Assembly (NCBI GenBank): GCA_023404675.1
Contig: JAEYAW010000032.1
Span: 1-64,000 of the forward strand
Direction: 5' to 3'
Length of the DNA stretch: 64,000 nucleotides
DNA from: Pseudomonadota bacterium
GTDB lineage: Bacteria; Pseudomonadota; Alphaproteobacteria; Rhizobiales; Xanthobacteraceae
In this document: in pieces, positions 17,100-29,493 of the stretch
Position numbering within the stretch: position 1 is the stretch's first letter
Layout: every line of letters begins with the position of its first letter
Made by a program: the position numbers and the translations under genes
The notes under the pieces: generated by a model
Told to the model about the DNA's origin: nothing
Database searches by the model: none
What the model saw: the letters and a program-made list of their open reading frames with translations, nothing else

Positions 17100-17124
17100 A
17101 TGAGCTACTGACGTTCGCGGCGGC

Positions 17125-18543
17125 TTACACCGAATAGTACATATCGAACTCGACCGGGTGCGGGGTCATTTCGAAGCGTTCGACCTCGGTCATCTTCAGT
17201 TCGATATAGGCGTCGATGAAGTCGTCATCGAACACGCCGCCGTTCTTGAGGAACGCGCGATCCTTGTCGAGGCTTTCCAGTGCCTCGCGCAGCGAGCCGC
17301 ACACAGTCGGGATCTGCTTCAGCTCTTCCTTCGGAAGATCGTACAGATCCTTGTCCATCGCCGGGCCCGGATCGATCTTGTTCTTGATGCCGTCGAGGCC
17401 GGCCATCAGCATCGCCGCGAAGGCGAGATACGGATTGGCCATCGGATCCGGGAAGCGGACTTCCACGCGCTTGGCCTTCGGCGACGTCGTGTAGGGGATG
17501 CGGCACGAGGCCGAACGGTTGCGCGCCGAATAGGCGAGCAGCACCGGTGCCTCATAACCCGGGACCAGACGCTTGTAGGAGTTGGTCGAGGGGTTGGTGA
17601 AAGCGTTGATCGCCTTGGCGTGCTTGATGATGCCGCCGATATAGTGGAGGCAGGTCTCCGACAGGTCTGCGTACTTGTTGCCCGCGAACACCGGCTTGCC
17701 GTCTTTCCAGATCGACTGGTGGCAGTGCATGCCCGAGCCGTTGTCGCCGTAGACGGGCTTTGGCATGAAGGTGGCGGTCTTGCCGTAGATATGCGCGACC
17801 TGATGGATGCAGTACTTATAAATCTGCATCTGGTCGGCCATCAGCGTCAGCGTGTCGAACTTCATGCCGAGTTCGTGCTGGGCCGACGCCACCTCGTGAT
17901 GATGCTTCTCGACCTTGACGCCCATGCGCGCCATCGCGCCGAGCATCTCCGAGCGCATGTCCTGCACCGAGTCCTGCGGCGGCACGGGGAAGTAGCCGCC
18001 CTTGGTGCGGATGCGGTGGCCGAGATTGCCGCCTTCGTAATCGGTATCCGAATTGCTCGGAAGCTCGGAGGAGTCCAGCTTGAAGCCGGTGTTGTAGGGC
18101 GTGGTGCTGAAGCGCACGTCGTCGAACACGAAGAACTCGGCTTCGGGGCCGAAGAACACGGTGTCGCCGATGCCGGACGACTTCACCATGGCCTCGGCCT
18201 TCTTGGCCATGCCGCGCGGATCGCGGTTGTAGGGCTCGCCCGTGGTCGGCTCGAGCACGTCGCAGGTCAGCACCAGAGTGGTTTCGGCGAAGAACGGATC
18301 GATCGTGGCGGTGACCGGATCGGGCATCAGGCACATGTCGGACTCGTTGATCGCCTTCCAGCCGGCGATCGAGGAGCCGTCGAACATGATGCCTTCGGCG
18401 AAGGTGTCTTCCTCGATCATCGAAACGTCGAAGGTGACGTGCTGCCATTTTCCCCGCGGATCGGTGAAGCGGAAATCGACGTATTTGACGTCATTGTCCT
18501 TGATGAGTTTCAGGACATCCTTGGCAGTCGGGACTTTGGTCAT
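17125..18543 (-). CDS. glnA: Glutamine synthetase type I (GSI-beta)
   Basis: The 472-residue enzyme makes glutamine from glutamate, ammonia and ATP in the cytosol as a dodecamer. Signatures are MFDGSSIAGW near residue 55, FGPEAEFFVFDD, the ATP-binding KPVYGDNGSGMHCHQS segment, NRSASCRIP, and the adenylylation loop DLYDLPKEE with Tyr401. The adenylylation tyrosine marks it as the regulated beta subtype controlled by GlnE. ATG 18543 has AAGGGG just upstream. It is downstream of glnB on the same strand; the 242-bp gap contains a small hairpin (18742-18757, 6-bp stem, TCGG loop) and a palindromic repeat, so differential expression of the two genes is likely. Confidence 0.98.
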   Translation of the reverse strand: MTKVPTAKDVLKLIKDNDVKYVDFRFTDPRGKWQHVTFDVSMIEEDTFAEGIMFDGSSIAGWKAINESDMCLMPDPVTATIDPFFAETTLVLTCDVLEPTTGEPYNRDPRGMAKKAEAMVKSSGIGDTVFFGPEAEFFVFDDVRFSTTPYNTGFKLDSSELPSNSDTDYEGGNLGHRIRTKGGYFPVPPQDSVQDMRSEMLGAMARMGVKVEKHHHEVASAQHELGMKFDTLTLMADQMQIYKYCIHQVAHIYGKTATFMPKPVYGDNGSGMHCHQSIWKDGKPVFAGNKYADLSETCLHYIGGIIKHAKAINAFTNPSTNSYKRLVPGYEAPVLLAYSARNRSASCRIPYTTSPKAKRVEVRFPDPMANPYLAFAAMLMAGLDGIKNKIDPGPAMDKDLYDLPKEELKQIPTVCGSLREALESLDKDRAFLKNGGVFDDDFIDAYIELKMTEVERFEMTPHPVEFDMYYSV

Positions 18544-18640
18544 GAATACCCCTTGGGTTCCCTGGTGGGTTCTAACCGGCAAAAGTCGTGGCGTGGAAAA
18601 GCGCAGGACAAAGCCTGCCCGCGCGGCCGCGGCCACGCCT

Positions 18641-18690
18641 GATCTAGAGCATCAGCCCGAAACCTGGAAAGTGGTTTCGGTCGCGATCCC
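18641..18690. repeat. Degenerate intergenic palindrome between glnB and glnA
   Basis: CCGAAACC at 18657-18664 and GGTTTCGG at 18673-18680 form a perfect 8-bp stem with an 8-nt loop, flanked by GATCTAGAGCAT and GATCCCGCTC. The arms and flanks resemble a widely dispersed short palindrome I remember from Bradyrhizobium-type genomes. Whether it is a mobile repeat or a transcript-processing hairpin cannot be decided here. Confidence 0.5.
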
Positions 18691-18785
18691 GCTCAAAAAT
18701 GGAATAGGTCCACCGCCGGACGGGCTGAGCCGGTCCGGATATCCCTGTCGGCAGGGAACAGCCAGTGCCTCTGGCGGCCGGGCTT

Positions 18786-19124
18786 CTAGATGGCGTCCAG
18801 TCCGGATTCGCCGGTCCGGATGCGGATAGCCTCCTCAATGCTGGACACGAAGATCTTGCCGTCGCCGATGCGCCCGGTCTGGGCGGCGCGGCGGATCGCC
18901 TCGATCGCCTTTTCCACCAGGTCATCCGCAATCACGATCTCGATTTTCACCTTGGGAAGGAAATCGACAATGTATTCCGCGCCGCGGTACAATTCTGCAT
19001 GGCCCTTCTGGCGGCCAAATCCCTTTGCCTCGGTGACGGTAATCCCCTGCAATCCGACTTCCTGAAGGGCTTCCTTCACCTCATCAAGCTTGAATGGTTT
19101 GATGATCGCTTCAATTTTCTTCAC
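18786..19124 (-). CDS. glnB: Nitrogen regulatory protein P-II
   Basis: The 112-residue trimeric signal protein reports nitrogen and carbon status (glutamine, 2-oxoglutarate, ATP/ADP) to GlnE, NtrB and other targets. The T-loop RGAEYIVDFLPK carries the uridylylation site Tyr51; GRIGDGKIFV and the C-terminal RIRTGESGLDAI are the other P-II signatures. The start is GTG 19124, chosen because GGAGAGG lies at the right distance and the protein then begins VKKIEAIIKPF like its relatives. It heads the glnB-glnA unit and is preceded by a sigma-54-type promoter. Confidence 0.97.
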   Translation of the reverse strand: MKKIEAIIKPFKLDEVKEALQEVGLQGITVTEAKGFGRQKGHAELYRGAEYIVDFLPKVKIEIVIADDLVEKAIEAIRRAAQTGRIGDGKIFVSSIEEAIRIRTGESGLDAI

Positions 19125-19252
19125 TGCACCTCTCCGGCACCACGAGTTTCCACCCATTCCCGCGCCGCATTGTTCTACAATGCGCATCTGCTGTCCGCGG
19201 GGAAGGACGGACCGTTCCGCGTCAGCAGACGCACGAAACGCAGGGCGCGCTA

Positions 19253-19268
19253 AGCAGGGTCCGTGCCA
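19253..19268 (-). promoter_or_regulatory. Sigma-54 (RpoN) promoter of glnB-glnA
   Basis: On the minus strand the site reads TGGCACGGACCCTGCT, a close match to TGGCACG-N4-TTGCW with correct GG to GC spacing. Transcription would start near 19242, about 118 nt before glnB. RpoN/NtrC control of glnBA is well known in this group. The rest of the 334-bp gap up to nnrD (19269-19458) is notably AT-rich at 19345-19400 and may bind an activator or IHF; I could not identify an exact NtrC site. Confidence 0.75.
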
Positions 19269-19458
19269 ACCCGCGAAGTGAAGGATTTCCCGAGGGAATC
19301 CGCCCACGCGGGGGCAGCGTCTGCTGTCGCAGGAAGGGTTTATCCCAATATTTGAGCAAAATGTTTAATTATTGTGCATTTTTTGGCGATTCATATCGAT
19401 CTTGAGTTGGTTTTGCCGAACCTCCGGGCGCGGCTGCCAAGGCTAGAGGCATGGAGCT

Positions 19459-20976
19459 GTGAGTCTGCTGACCACCATTGAAATGCAACGTGCCGATCGC
19501 CTCACGATCGAGGCTGGCACCCCCGGCTTCACCCTGATGCGAAACGCCGGGCGCGCTGTGGCCGAGGCCGCGCGCGACCTTGTGGAGCAGGACGAGGCGA
19601 ACATTCTCGTGGTTGCGGGGCGCGGCAACAACGGCGGCGATGGCTTCGTCGCCGCCGCCGACCTGCGCGATTGGGGGTTCAGGGTTCGGGTCATGCTGCT
19701 GTGCGATCCGGCCACCCTCAAGGGCGACGCGGCGCAGGCGGCAGCGTTATGGGCGGGGCCAATCCTGCCCTGCGATCCGGCTCAACTCGGCCAGCCGGAT
19801 CTCATCGTTGACGCCCTGTTCGGCGCCGGGCTGGACCGGCCGGTCAAGGGCGATCCGTTCCGGATCATCGAGGCGATCAACCGGAGCGGCGTGCCGGTTC
19901 TCGCGGTCGATCTGCCCAGCGGGGTAAACGGTACCAGCGGGGCGGTGATGGGGGCCGCCGTCCGGGCGGTCGAGACAGTCACCTTCTTCCGGAAAAAGCC
20001 CGGACACCTGCTGATGCCCGGGCGCGGGCTGTGCGGGCGGGTCCGGCTGGCCCAGATCGGGATTCCCGACGCCGTGCTGGGCGAAATCGCGCCGCAGACG
20101 TTCGAGAACGTCCCGGATCTCTGGGAGGCGCATTTTCCGGTGCCGAGCGCGGAGGGCCATAAATATTCGCGCGGTCATGCCGTGGTGGTGTCGGGCGGCC
20201 TTGCCGCGACGGGCGCGGCGCGTCTGTCGGCGCGGGCCGCGCTGCGGGCCGGGGCCGGGCTGGTGACGATGGCGTCTCCCACGGATGCGCTGGCGGTCAA
20301 TGCGGCGGCGCTGACGGCGGTGATGCTGCGCGCGGTCGACACACCTGTCGAATTCGGGGCGCTGCTGTCCGACAAGCGGCTCAACGCCTGCGTGATTGGC
20401 CCCGGCGCCGGAGTGGGGGAGCGCACCCGGAATTTCGTGCTGACCGCGCTGGGCAATGACCGGCGTCTGGTGCTCGATGCCGATGCGCTGACCAGCTTCG
20501 CGGAGGAGCCATCCACCCTGTTTTCACTGCTTCATCCACAGGGTCATCCACAAAGCTATCCACAGGTTGTCCTCACCCCTCACGAAGGGGAGTTTTCGAG
20601 GCTCTTCAGCAATTTATCTGAGGATGGCAGGGAGTTATCCAAGCTGGACCGAGCCAGGACGGCGGCCCGGCTTTCCGGTGCTGTCGTGCTGCTGAAGGGG
20701 CCGGACACCGTGATCGCCGCGCCGAACGGGCGTGCCGCGATCTGTGCCAATGCGCCACCGTGGCTCGCCACGGCGGGATCGGGCGACGTGCTGTCGGGGA
20801 TCATTGGCGGACTGCTGGCGCAGGGCATGCCGGGGTTCGAGGCGGCGTGCGCCGGCGCGTGGATGCATGGCGAAGCCGGAGGCGAGGCGGGACCGGGCCT
20901 GATCGCCGAGGACCTGCCCGAGGTGCTGCCGGCGGTCTTTCGCAGGCTCTACGATGCCTTCGGAATTGATTATTGA
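19459..20976 (+). CDS. nnrD: Bifunctional NAD(P)HX epimerase / ADP-dependent dehydratase
   Basis: The 505-residue fusion repairs hydrated NAD(P)H. Residues about 1-210 are the YjeF_N epimerase (GRGNNGGDGFVAA, DALFGAGLDRPV, VDLPSGVNG); residues about 225-500 are the ribokinase-like dehydratase (RAGAGLVTMASP, GPGAGVGERT, LTPHEGEF, LKGPDTVIA, and the ATP-site GSGDVLSGIIGG). The start is GTG 19459 with AGAGG 9 nt upstream. An unusual insert, HPQGHPQSYPQ at residues 359-369, comes from a 12-bp tandem repeat that also resembles DnaA boxes. The neighbour upstream is the divergent glnB unit; the next gene is convergent, only 3 bp away. Confidence 0.95.
   Translation: MSLLTTIEMQRADRLTIEAGTPGFTLMRNAGRAVAEAARDLVEQDEANILVVAGRGNNGGDGFVAAADLRDWGFRVRVMLLCDPATLKGDAAQAAALWAGPILPCDPAQLGQPDLIVDALFGAGLDRPVKGDPFRIIEAINRSGVPVLAVDLPSGVNGTSGAVMGAAVRAVETVTFFRKKPGHLLMPGRGLCGRVRLAQIGIPDAVLGEIAPQTFENVPDLWEAHFPVPSAEGHKYSRGHAVVVSGGLAATGAARLSARAALRAGAGLVTMASPTDALAVNAAALTAVMLRAVDTPVEFGALLSDKRLNACVIGPGAGVGERTRNFVLTALGNDRRLVLDADALTSFAEEPSTLFSLLHPQGHPQSYPQVVLTPHEGEFSRLFSNLSEDGRELSKLDRARTAARLSGAVVLLKGPDTVIAAPNGRAAICANAPPWLATAGSGDVLSGIIGGLLAQGMPGFEAACAGAWMHGEAGGEAGPGLIAEDLPEVLPAVFRRLYDAFGIDY
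20532..20564 (+). promoter_or_regulatory. Three DnaA-box-like sequences at 12-bp spacing inside nnrD
   Basis: TCATCCACA (20532-20540), TCATCCACA (20544-20552) and CTATCCACA (20556-20564) each match the DnaA box TTATCCACA at 8 of 9 positions, all in one orientation. A weaker fourth, TTATCCAAG, begins at 20635. They could bind DnaA, or could simply be a tandem repeat coding HPQG-HPQS-YPQV. Confidence 0.4.
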
Positions 20977-20979
20977 GCG

Positions 20980-22296
20980 CTATTCCACAGCAAACCAGCG
21001 GACCATCCGTTCGGACTCCGGCTGGATGGAAATGGCAGACAATATGTAGCCGCCTGCAGGCCCGGCGGCGAAGGCGATCCGTTGGGTCTGGCTGGGTTCG
21101 ACCGCCAGTGTATCGAGCCAGAACGGTTTCCATCCGTCGTCCAGTTTGTCGAGCAACCGGAAGTGGTGGCCGTGCAGGCGGAACGTCGTGATGTGCGGAC
21201 CCGGATTGGTCAGCGTCAGCAAAACCGTCCGGTCTCGCTTCGCTTTGAAGGCTGGCGGCGAGGCGATCTTGAAATCGGCCGCCCGGCTCCAGGGGGGAAC
21301 GCCAAGGCTATCGCCGAGCGCAAGATCGGCGCGGACCGCCCGCTGCAGGTCGAGGCGGGGCGGAAGCCCGTTGTCTGGATGCGGAGGCGGCGGATCGGAC
21401 AGGGCGGCCGCCCGGACCGGGGCGGCGTCGTAGACGAGGCGGGCGAGCACGCGGGCTGTCGTGCCGTCATGGAGCAGGATCGGCCAGGTGGATCCGGCCG
21501 CCTTGGTGGCATCGATGATCACGTCGGCCCGGCTTCCCGCCGCCAGAATCAGTTGCCCGGCCCGGGCCGGGAAAGGTTCGGCCGGTGCGCCATCGAAGCC
21601 GATAACCGTCACCTCGTGTCCGTCAATTTTTAGCGCAACGACAGAGCGATAGCTGGCATTGATAAAGCGAAGTCTCACCCGCTGCATCGCGCTGACCGAA
21701 ATATCGGCCGGCGATTTTCCGTTCAACGTGAAGCGGGTTGCGGGCGGCGTTGCGCCGGTGTCGGGCTGGGGAGGGCCCGAGGGCCAGTCCTCGATCACCA
21801 GAACCTCGTCGCGATCCACTCCGGTCTCGCCCGGCCCCTGGGTCACCAGCGGGCAGGACCGGATGATGCGAGGGCCTTTGTCATCGATCGCCCATGCGTC
21901 GATATAGAAGCTGCCGGCCTGCCGCAGCGGTGCGGTGAGCGTGGCGCTCTGGCCCGGCTGGAGCGGCGGAGTGGACAGCAGCGGCATCAGTGATGGCGCG
22001 CCGTCGAGGCCGCGCCAGTCAAGCACCACGGGGACGGGCAGGTCGTTGGCCAGCGCGACCTTCAGGTCCGCATTCTGCGGGAAGCGCCATGGCGAACCGG
22101 GCTGTCCCGCCAGCATCCAGGTCTCCACCTCGGGGACATCGGCGGCGATCGTCGTGCGACCGACTGTCGCCCGCAGGCTCGCCTCGGAGGGCGTTGCCAT
22201 AGCCGGCCGGACCGCGAGGCACGCGGCGCTGCCGGCCAGGAAGCCTCGGCGGGTCAGGGATGGGATGGCGATCGAACGCATGCCGATTCCGATCAT
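20980..22296 (-). CDS. Tat-exported cupredoxin-domain protein, multicopper-oxidase/FtsP-SufI-like, copper sites largely lost
   Basis: The 438-residue product begins with a Tat signal (TRRGFLAG, Arg16-Arg17) ending near AMA, so it should fold in the cytoplasm and be exported. Three cupredoxin domains can be followed. In a true multicopper oxidase the first domain has an HWHG-type motif; here the equivalent reads VLDWRGLDG. The C-terminal half keeps TTFRLHGHHFRLLD, but the final HCH ligand cluster is absent (the end reads GGYILSAISIQPESERMV). This is the pattern of FtsP/SufI-like non-oxidase relatives. ATG 22296 is chosen for AGGGAG upstream; the frame also opens farther upstream. It is convergent with nnrD. 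Confidence 0.78.
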   Translation of the reverse strand: MIGIGMRSIAIPSLTRRGFLAGSAACLAVRPAMATPSEASLRATVGRTTIAADVPEVETWMLAGQPGSPWRFPQNADLKVALANDLPVPVVLDWRGLDGAPSLMPLLSTPPLQPGQSATLTAPLRQAGSFYIDAWAIDDKGPRIIRSCPLVTQGPGETGVDRDEVLVIEDWPSGPPQPDTGATPPATRFTLNGKSPADISVSAMQRVRLRFINASYRSVVALKIDGHEVTVIGFDGAPAEPFPARAGQLILAAGSRADVIIDATKAAGSTWPILLHDGTTARVLARLVYDAAPVRAAALSDPPPPHPDNGLPPRLDLQRAVRADLALGDSLGVPPWSRAADFKIASPPAFKAKRDRTVLLTLTNPGPHITTFRLHGHHFRLLDKLDDGWKPFWLDTLAVEPSQTQRIAFAAGPAGGYILSAISIQPESERMVRWFAVE

Positions 22297-22441
22297 GTTC
22301 GCGGCTCCCTGTCCAGTGCCGCAGGTCAACCCTTGCATCGGACCTTGCATCGGATCCCGTCCGACCCATTTTTTTGCTGCATATGGAAAGGCTCATGTTA
22401 TAAGCCGCCGCCCGCGGCATCGCGGCCGGACAGATGCCTTC

Positions 22442-22526
22442 GCGGGCGTGGCGGAACTGGTAGACGCGCTGGATTTAGGTTCCAGTGACGAAAGTTGTGG
22501 GGGTTCGAGTCCCTCCGCCCGCACCA
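22442..22526 (+). tRNA. tRNA-Leu (anticodon UAG)
   Basis: An 85-nt class II tRNA with acceptor stem GCGGGCG/CGCCCGC, a long variable arm, the T-loop GGTTCGAGTCC and an encoded CCA end. The anticodon loop reads TTTAGGT, giving UAG for leucine. It sits upstream of tig, a common alphaproteobacterial order. Confidence 0.96.
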
Positions 22527-22675
22527 ACCCAGCCGCAAGCGCCCGATGTTTCCGGCGAGGATGGCGTTTCCGGCAAGAATGACCGCGATCAGCCGGCGCA
22601 GGTGCAATGCCGCGCCGTACCGATTTTTGACCTATGACCCCGGCGTTGCCGGATTCGAGTGAGAAGAAGATAGCC

Positions 22676-24034
22676 ATGCAGGTGAAGGAAACCGTCGCCG
22701 ACGGATTGAAGCATGAGTTTCAGGTGAGCGTGCCGGCGGCCGATATCGACGCCAAGGTCGATGAACGGCTGGTCGACATGAAGGACAAAGTTCGCCTCAA
22801 CGGCTTCCGTCCCGGCAAGGTTCCGGTCGCGCATCTGAAGAAGGTCTACGGCCGCTCCGTGATGGCCGAGACCATCGATCAACTGATCCGCGAGACCAAC
22901 AATCAGATCTTCACCGACCGCGGCTTCAAGCTCGCGACCGAGCCCAAGGTCACGATGCCGTCCGAGGAGAAGGAGGTCGAAGACCTGCTCGCGGGCAAGG
23001 CGGACCTCAGCTACACCGTGGCGGTCGAAGTCGTGCCGGCGATCGCGCTGGCGGACTTCAAGAGCTTCTCAGTGGAGAAGCCGGTTGCCGACGTGTCGGA
23101 CGCCGATGTCGACGAGGCGATCAAGCGTATCGCCGATCAGAACCGTCCGTTCGCGGCCAAGGCCGAGGGTACGACCGCCGAGAGCGGCGACCGTGTCACC
23201 GTCAGCTTCAAGGGTACGATCGACGGCGTGGCGTTCCCCGGCGGCACTGGCGAAGGCATTCAGGTCGTGATCGGCTCGAACACCTTTATCCCTGGTTTCG
23301 AGGATCAACTGATCGGTATCGCCAATGGCGAGACCCGCACGCTCAAGGTCGCTTTCCCGACCAACTACGGCAATGCCGAACTGGCCGGCAAGCCTGCCGA
23401 GTTCGAGACCACCGCGACGCTGCTTGAGGCCCCGCAGGACATCGCGGTTGACGAGGAGTTCGCCAAGACGCTGGGTCTGGAATCCCTCGACAAGCTCAAG
23501 GAAGCTGTGCGCGAGCGGATCGGCGCCGAATACGGCGCGGCCACCCGCCAGCGTCTGAAGCGCGCGCTGCTCGACCGTCTCGACGAAGCCCACAAGTTCG
23601 ATCCGCCGCCGTCGCTGGTGGAGCAGGAATTCGAACTGATGTGGAATTCGATCAAGGCCGAGATGGAGTCCGCCGGCAAGACCTTCGCCGACGAGAACAC
23701 CACCGAGGAGAAGGCCAGCGAGGAGTATCGCAAGATCGCCGATCGTCGCGTGCGCCTTGGTCTCGTGCTCTCCGAGATCGGCGAGAAGAACAAGATCACT
23801 GTAACCGACGACGAGGTCGGCAAGGCCGTGATCGAGCGCGCCCGCCAGATGCCGGGGCGCGAGAAGGAAGTCTGGGACTTCTATCGCAACAACGCCAATG
23901 CTCTGGCCCAGCTTCGTGCCCCGATCTTCGAGGACAAGGTGGTCGATTTCATTCTTGAACTCGCCAACGTGACCGAGAAAAAGGTTTCGCGCGAGGATCT
24001 GTTCAAGGATGACGAGGCGGAGGTGGCGGCCTGA
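22676..24034 (+). CDS. tig: Trigger factor, ribosome-associated chaperone and peptidyl-prolyl isomerase
   Basis: The 452-residue protein has the ribosome-binding N-domain with the family signature around GFRPGKVPVAHLKK (residues about 42-55), a central FKBP-type PPIase domain (GDRVTVSFKGTIDGVAFPGG to GNAELAGKPAEFETT), and the C-terminal arm domain. It binds nascent chains at the tunnel exit. The start is ATG 22676 (MQVKETVADGLKHEF), the usual family start; the reading frame open upstream overlaps no signal. It leads the tig-clpP-clpX-lon protein quality control block. Confidence 0.97.
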   Translation: MQVKETVADGLKHEFQVSVPAADIDAKVDERLVDMKDKVRLNGFRPGKVPVAHLKKVYGRSVMAETIDQLIRETNNQIFTDRGFKLATEPKVTMPSEEKEVEDLLAGKADLSYTVAVEVVPAIALADFKSFSVEKPVADVSDADVDEAIKRIADQNRPFAAKAEGTTAESGDRVTVSFKGTIDGVAFPGGTGEGIQVVIGSNTFIPGFEDQLIGIANGETRTLKVAFPTNYGNAELAGKPAEFETTATLLEAPQDIAVDEEFAKTLGLESLDKLKEAVRERIGAEYGAATRQRLKRALLDRLDEAHKFDPPPSLVEQEFELMWNSIKAEMESAGKTFADENTTEEKASEEYRKIADRRVRLGLVLSEIGEKNKITVTDDEVGKAVIERARQMPGREKEVWDFYRNNANALAQLRAPIFEDKVVDFILELANVTEKKVSREDLFKDDEAEVAA

Positions 24035-24310
24035 GGGCCGCCGTCCACGTCCGCGGCCGTTAAGTATATGCCCCGAAAAGGGGCGCATGGCGTCCCGCCG
24101 GGTTGGCGGGCGCCGGGCGAATCGGTTGAACTGCCCGGCGGGTGCTGGCCTTGCGCCGCCTCCCGCCGGCCGGAGTCTTCGGGTCTTGTTGCCGCCTTGT
24201 TGGCACATATCTTTAGGCCCGGTTGGGAAGTTCCCGCATCACGGGATGCCTGGTTCTCGCGCCCGACGCGCAGGCCTGCCGCGGCGTCTCATTCAAACCT
24301 CAGGTGATAC
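24035..24310. other. tig-clpP intergenic region
   Basis: A small hairpin, GCCCC/GGGGC with a GAAAA loop at 24070-24084, lies just past tig but lacks a T-run. A weak promoter-like pair, TTGTTG at 24186-24191 and TATCTT at 24208-24213 (16-bp spacing), could serve clpP. No coding potential is seen. Confidence 0.35.
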
Positions 24311-24949
24311 ATGCGCGATCCGGTGGAAACCTACATGAACCTCGTGCCGATGGTGGTCGAGCAGACCAACCGCGGCGAGAGGGCCTACGACATCTTTTCG
24401 CGCCTCCTGAAGGAGCGCATCATTTTCCTGAGCGGTCCGGTCGAGGACGGCATGGCGACGCTGGCCGTCGCGCAGCTTCTGTTCCTTGAGGCGGAAAATC
24501 CGAAAAAGGAAATCTCGATGTACATCAACTCCCCCGGCGGAGTGGTGACGTCGGGTCTGGCCATCTACGACACCATGCAGTTCATCCGGCCGCCGGTTTC
24601 CACCCTGTGCACCGGGCAGGCGGCGTCGATGGGCTCCCTGCTGCTCGCCGCAGGCGAGAAGGACATGCGTTTCGCGTTGCCGAATGCACGAATCATGGTT
24701 CACCAGCCATCCGGCGGGTTCCAGGGGCAGGCCACCGACATCATGCTGCATGCTCAGGAAATCCTGAACCTGAAGAAGCGGTTGAATGAAATCTACGTGA
24801 AGCACACGGGTCAGAATTATCAGGCGATCGAGGACGCGCTGGAGCGCGACAAGTTCCTGACCTCCGATATGGCCCGGGATTTCGGCATCATCGACAAGGT
24901 GATCGACAAGCGTGCCGACGATCCGACGGCGCACGCAAAGGCCAGCTAA
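24311..24949 (+). CDS. clpP: ATP-dependent Clp protease proteolytic subunit
   Basis: The 212-residue serine protease subunit carries the catalytic triad Ser106 (GQAASMGS), His131 (MVHQPSGG) and Asp180 (ALERDKF). It forms a double heptameric barrel that degrades substrates unfolded by ClpX, encoded next. The start is ATG 24311 (MRDPVETYMNLVPMVVEQ); ATG 24335 (MNLVPMVVEQ) is an in-frame alternative that would match shorter family starts. A stem-loop follows at 24963-24991. Confidence 0.97.
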   Translation: MRDPVETYMNLVPMVVEQTNRGERAYDIFSRLLKERIIFLSGPVEDGMATLAVAQLLFLEAENPKKEISMYINSPGGVVTSGLAIYDTMQFIRPPVSTLCTGQAASMGSLLLAAGEKDMRFALPNARIMVHQPSGGFQGQATDIMLHAQEILNLKKRLNEIYVKHTGQNYQAIEDALERDKFLTSDMARDFGIIDKVIDKRADDPTAHAKAS

Positions 24950-25325
24950 AGACAGCCGTCGCGGACTTCTCCTCCGATCGGGGAGGAGTCCGGAATGGCT
25001 GTCGGCGGCCGGGAGACCCGGCCGGTTCCCGCAGGCGGCTATGTCTGAATGGGGACGCTGCCGGCGAAAAATCACGCTAATTTTCCGACGGCCGGTGGCC
25101 TTGCGGCATTAGCGAATTCTTGATCGTCAGGTGACAGCGTGATTGGCTAGGCTGTTGACAAGGCTACGGTGAGCGAATCGGGTGTTCGACGGTTCGGAGC
25201 AGGTCTGCAAAAACGAGGTCTTTTTGGTACGGATTTTGCTCACATCTAAAATCGAACTATCAGGCCGTTCGGTTCTGCGACAGGCGGTCGGCCCGGAGCA
25301 GGTGGGACGGTAGACGGAGACAGGA
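24950..25325. other. clpP-clpX intergenic region
   Basis: A 12-bp stem with two wobble pairs (24963-24974 with 24980-24991) follows clpP and may stabilise or end its transcript, though no T-run is present. The rest has no convincing coding frame. An isolated TTGACA at 25155-25160 has no matching -10; the better promoter is listed separately at 25224-25252. Confidence 0.4.
25224..25252 (+). promoter_or_regulatory. Sigma-70-like promoter for clpX
   Basis: TTGGTA at 25224-25229 and TAAAAT at 25247-25252 are 17 bp apart (4/6 and 5/6 matches). Transcription would begin near 25259, giving a leader of about 67 nt before clpX. It would allow clpX expression apart from clpP. Confidence 0.45.
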
Positions 25326-26597
<1,272 letters not shown>

Positions 26598-26618
26598 GCG
26601 GGAGCTGACCGGATGTTC

Positions 26619-26647
26619 AAAAGCCGGGCCTTGTGCCCGGCTTTTTT
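26619..26647 (+). terminator. Rho-independent terminator of clpX
   Basis: A perfect 11-bp stem (AAAAGCCGGGC at 26619-26629 with 26635-26645, loop CTTGT) ends in a run of six T. It lies 21 bp past the clpX stop. Confidence 0.92.
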
Positions 26648-27012
26648 CATGGGGAGCGGCGGTACCGGTGCCCGCTCCGGCTTCCGTCGGCGGCGACCGA
26701 ACGGACGATCGCCGCGAGACGGGCGCTGCCCGCCACTGTGGCCCCACGAGCGCAGCGGTGGAGAGCCGTTCCCCCTTTGATGTCATTCACTTGACACCCC
26801 CCATGGCCGTAGCCACCTAATGCAGTTGTCGGCATGTTTCGGTCCGCCCGGATTCGACATGACGACCCGGACGATGGGGCCAGTTGGCCAAGGAATTGCA
26901 GGGCAGTTTCCCGCGCTGTGCAAATCGCCATCTCCGGCAACCGAGGCACCTTGTGGCAGTTGCGTTGTTTCAGCGGATTGCGAGCAAGGGGGCATAACAA
27001 AAGGATGAGGCC
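26648..27012. other. clpX-lon intergenic region
   Basis: No coding frame is credible. It must hold the lon promoter. The only -35-like hexamer is TTGACA at 26791-26796, but the -10 candidates (CCTAAT at 26816-26821) are spaced 19 bp away, too far for a confident call, and I find no clean heat-shock (RpoH) match. A ribosome site GGATGAGG lies at 27003-27010. Confidence 0.35.
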
Positions 27013-29436
<2,424 letters not shown>

Positions 29437-29457
29437 TCTGCGGCTGGCTGATAAGCG

Positions 29458-29489
29458 AAGCGGCGTCCTTCGGGGCGCCGCTTTTTTTT
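29458..29489 (+). terminator. Rho-independent terminator of lon
   Basis: An 8-bp perfect stem (AAGCGGCG at 29458-29465 with CGCCGCTT at 29476-29483), extendable inward, is followed by a run of eight T ending at 29489. It may also serve the convergent gene ending at 29494. Confidence 0.9.
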
Positions 29490-29493
29490 ACGC

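Noticed and set aside
16736..17101. Minus-strand frame of 121 codons next to glnA
   Set aside because: It would overlap the glnA terminator, is Arg/Pro/Ala-rich and has no ribosome site.
17158..18642. Open frame of 494 codons on the plus strand opposite glnA
   Set aside because: It is the mirror of glnA with no ribosome site and no recognisable domain.
19355..19380. TGAGCAA...TTGTGCA as NtrC binding site for glnBA
   Set aside because: Half-sites are imperfect and the 12-bp gap differs from the NtrC pattern, so only the sigma-54 promoter is annotated.
26791..26821. TTGACA followed by CCTAAT as lon promoter
   Set aside because: The 19-bp spacing is too long and the -10 is poor; the heat-shock promoter pattern does not fit either.
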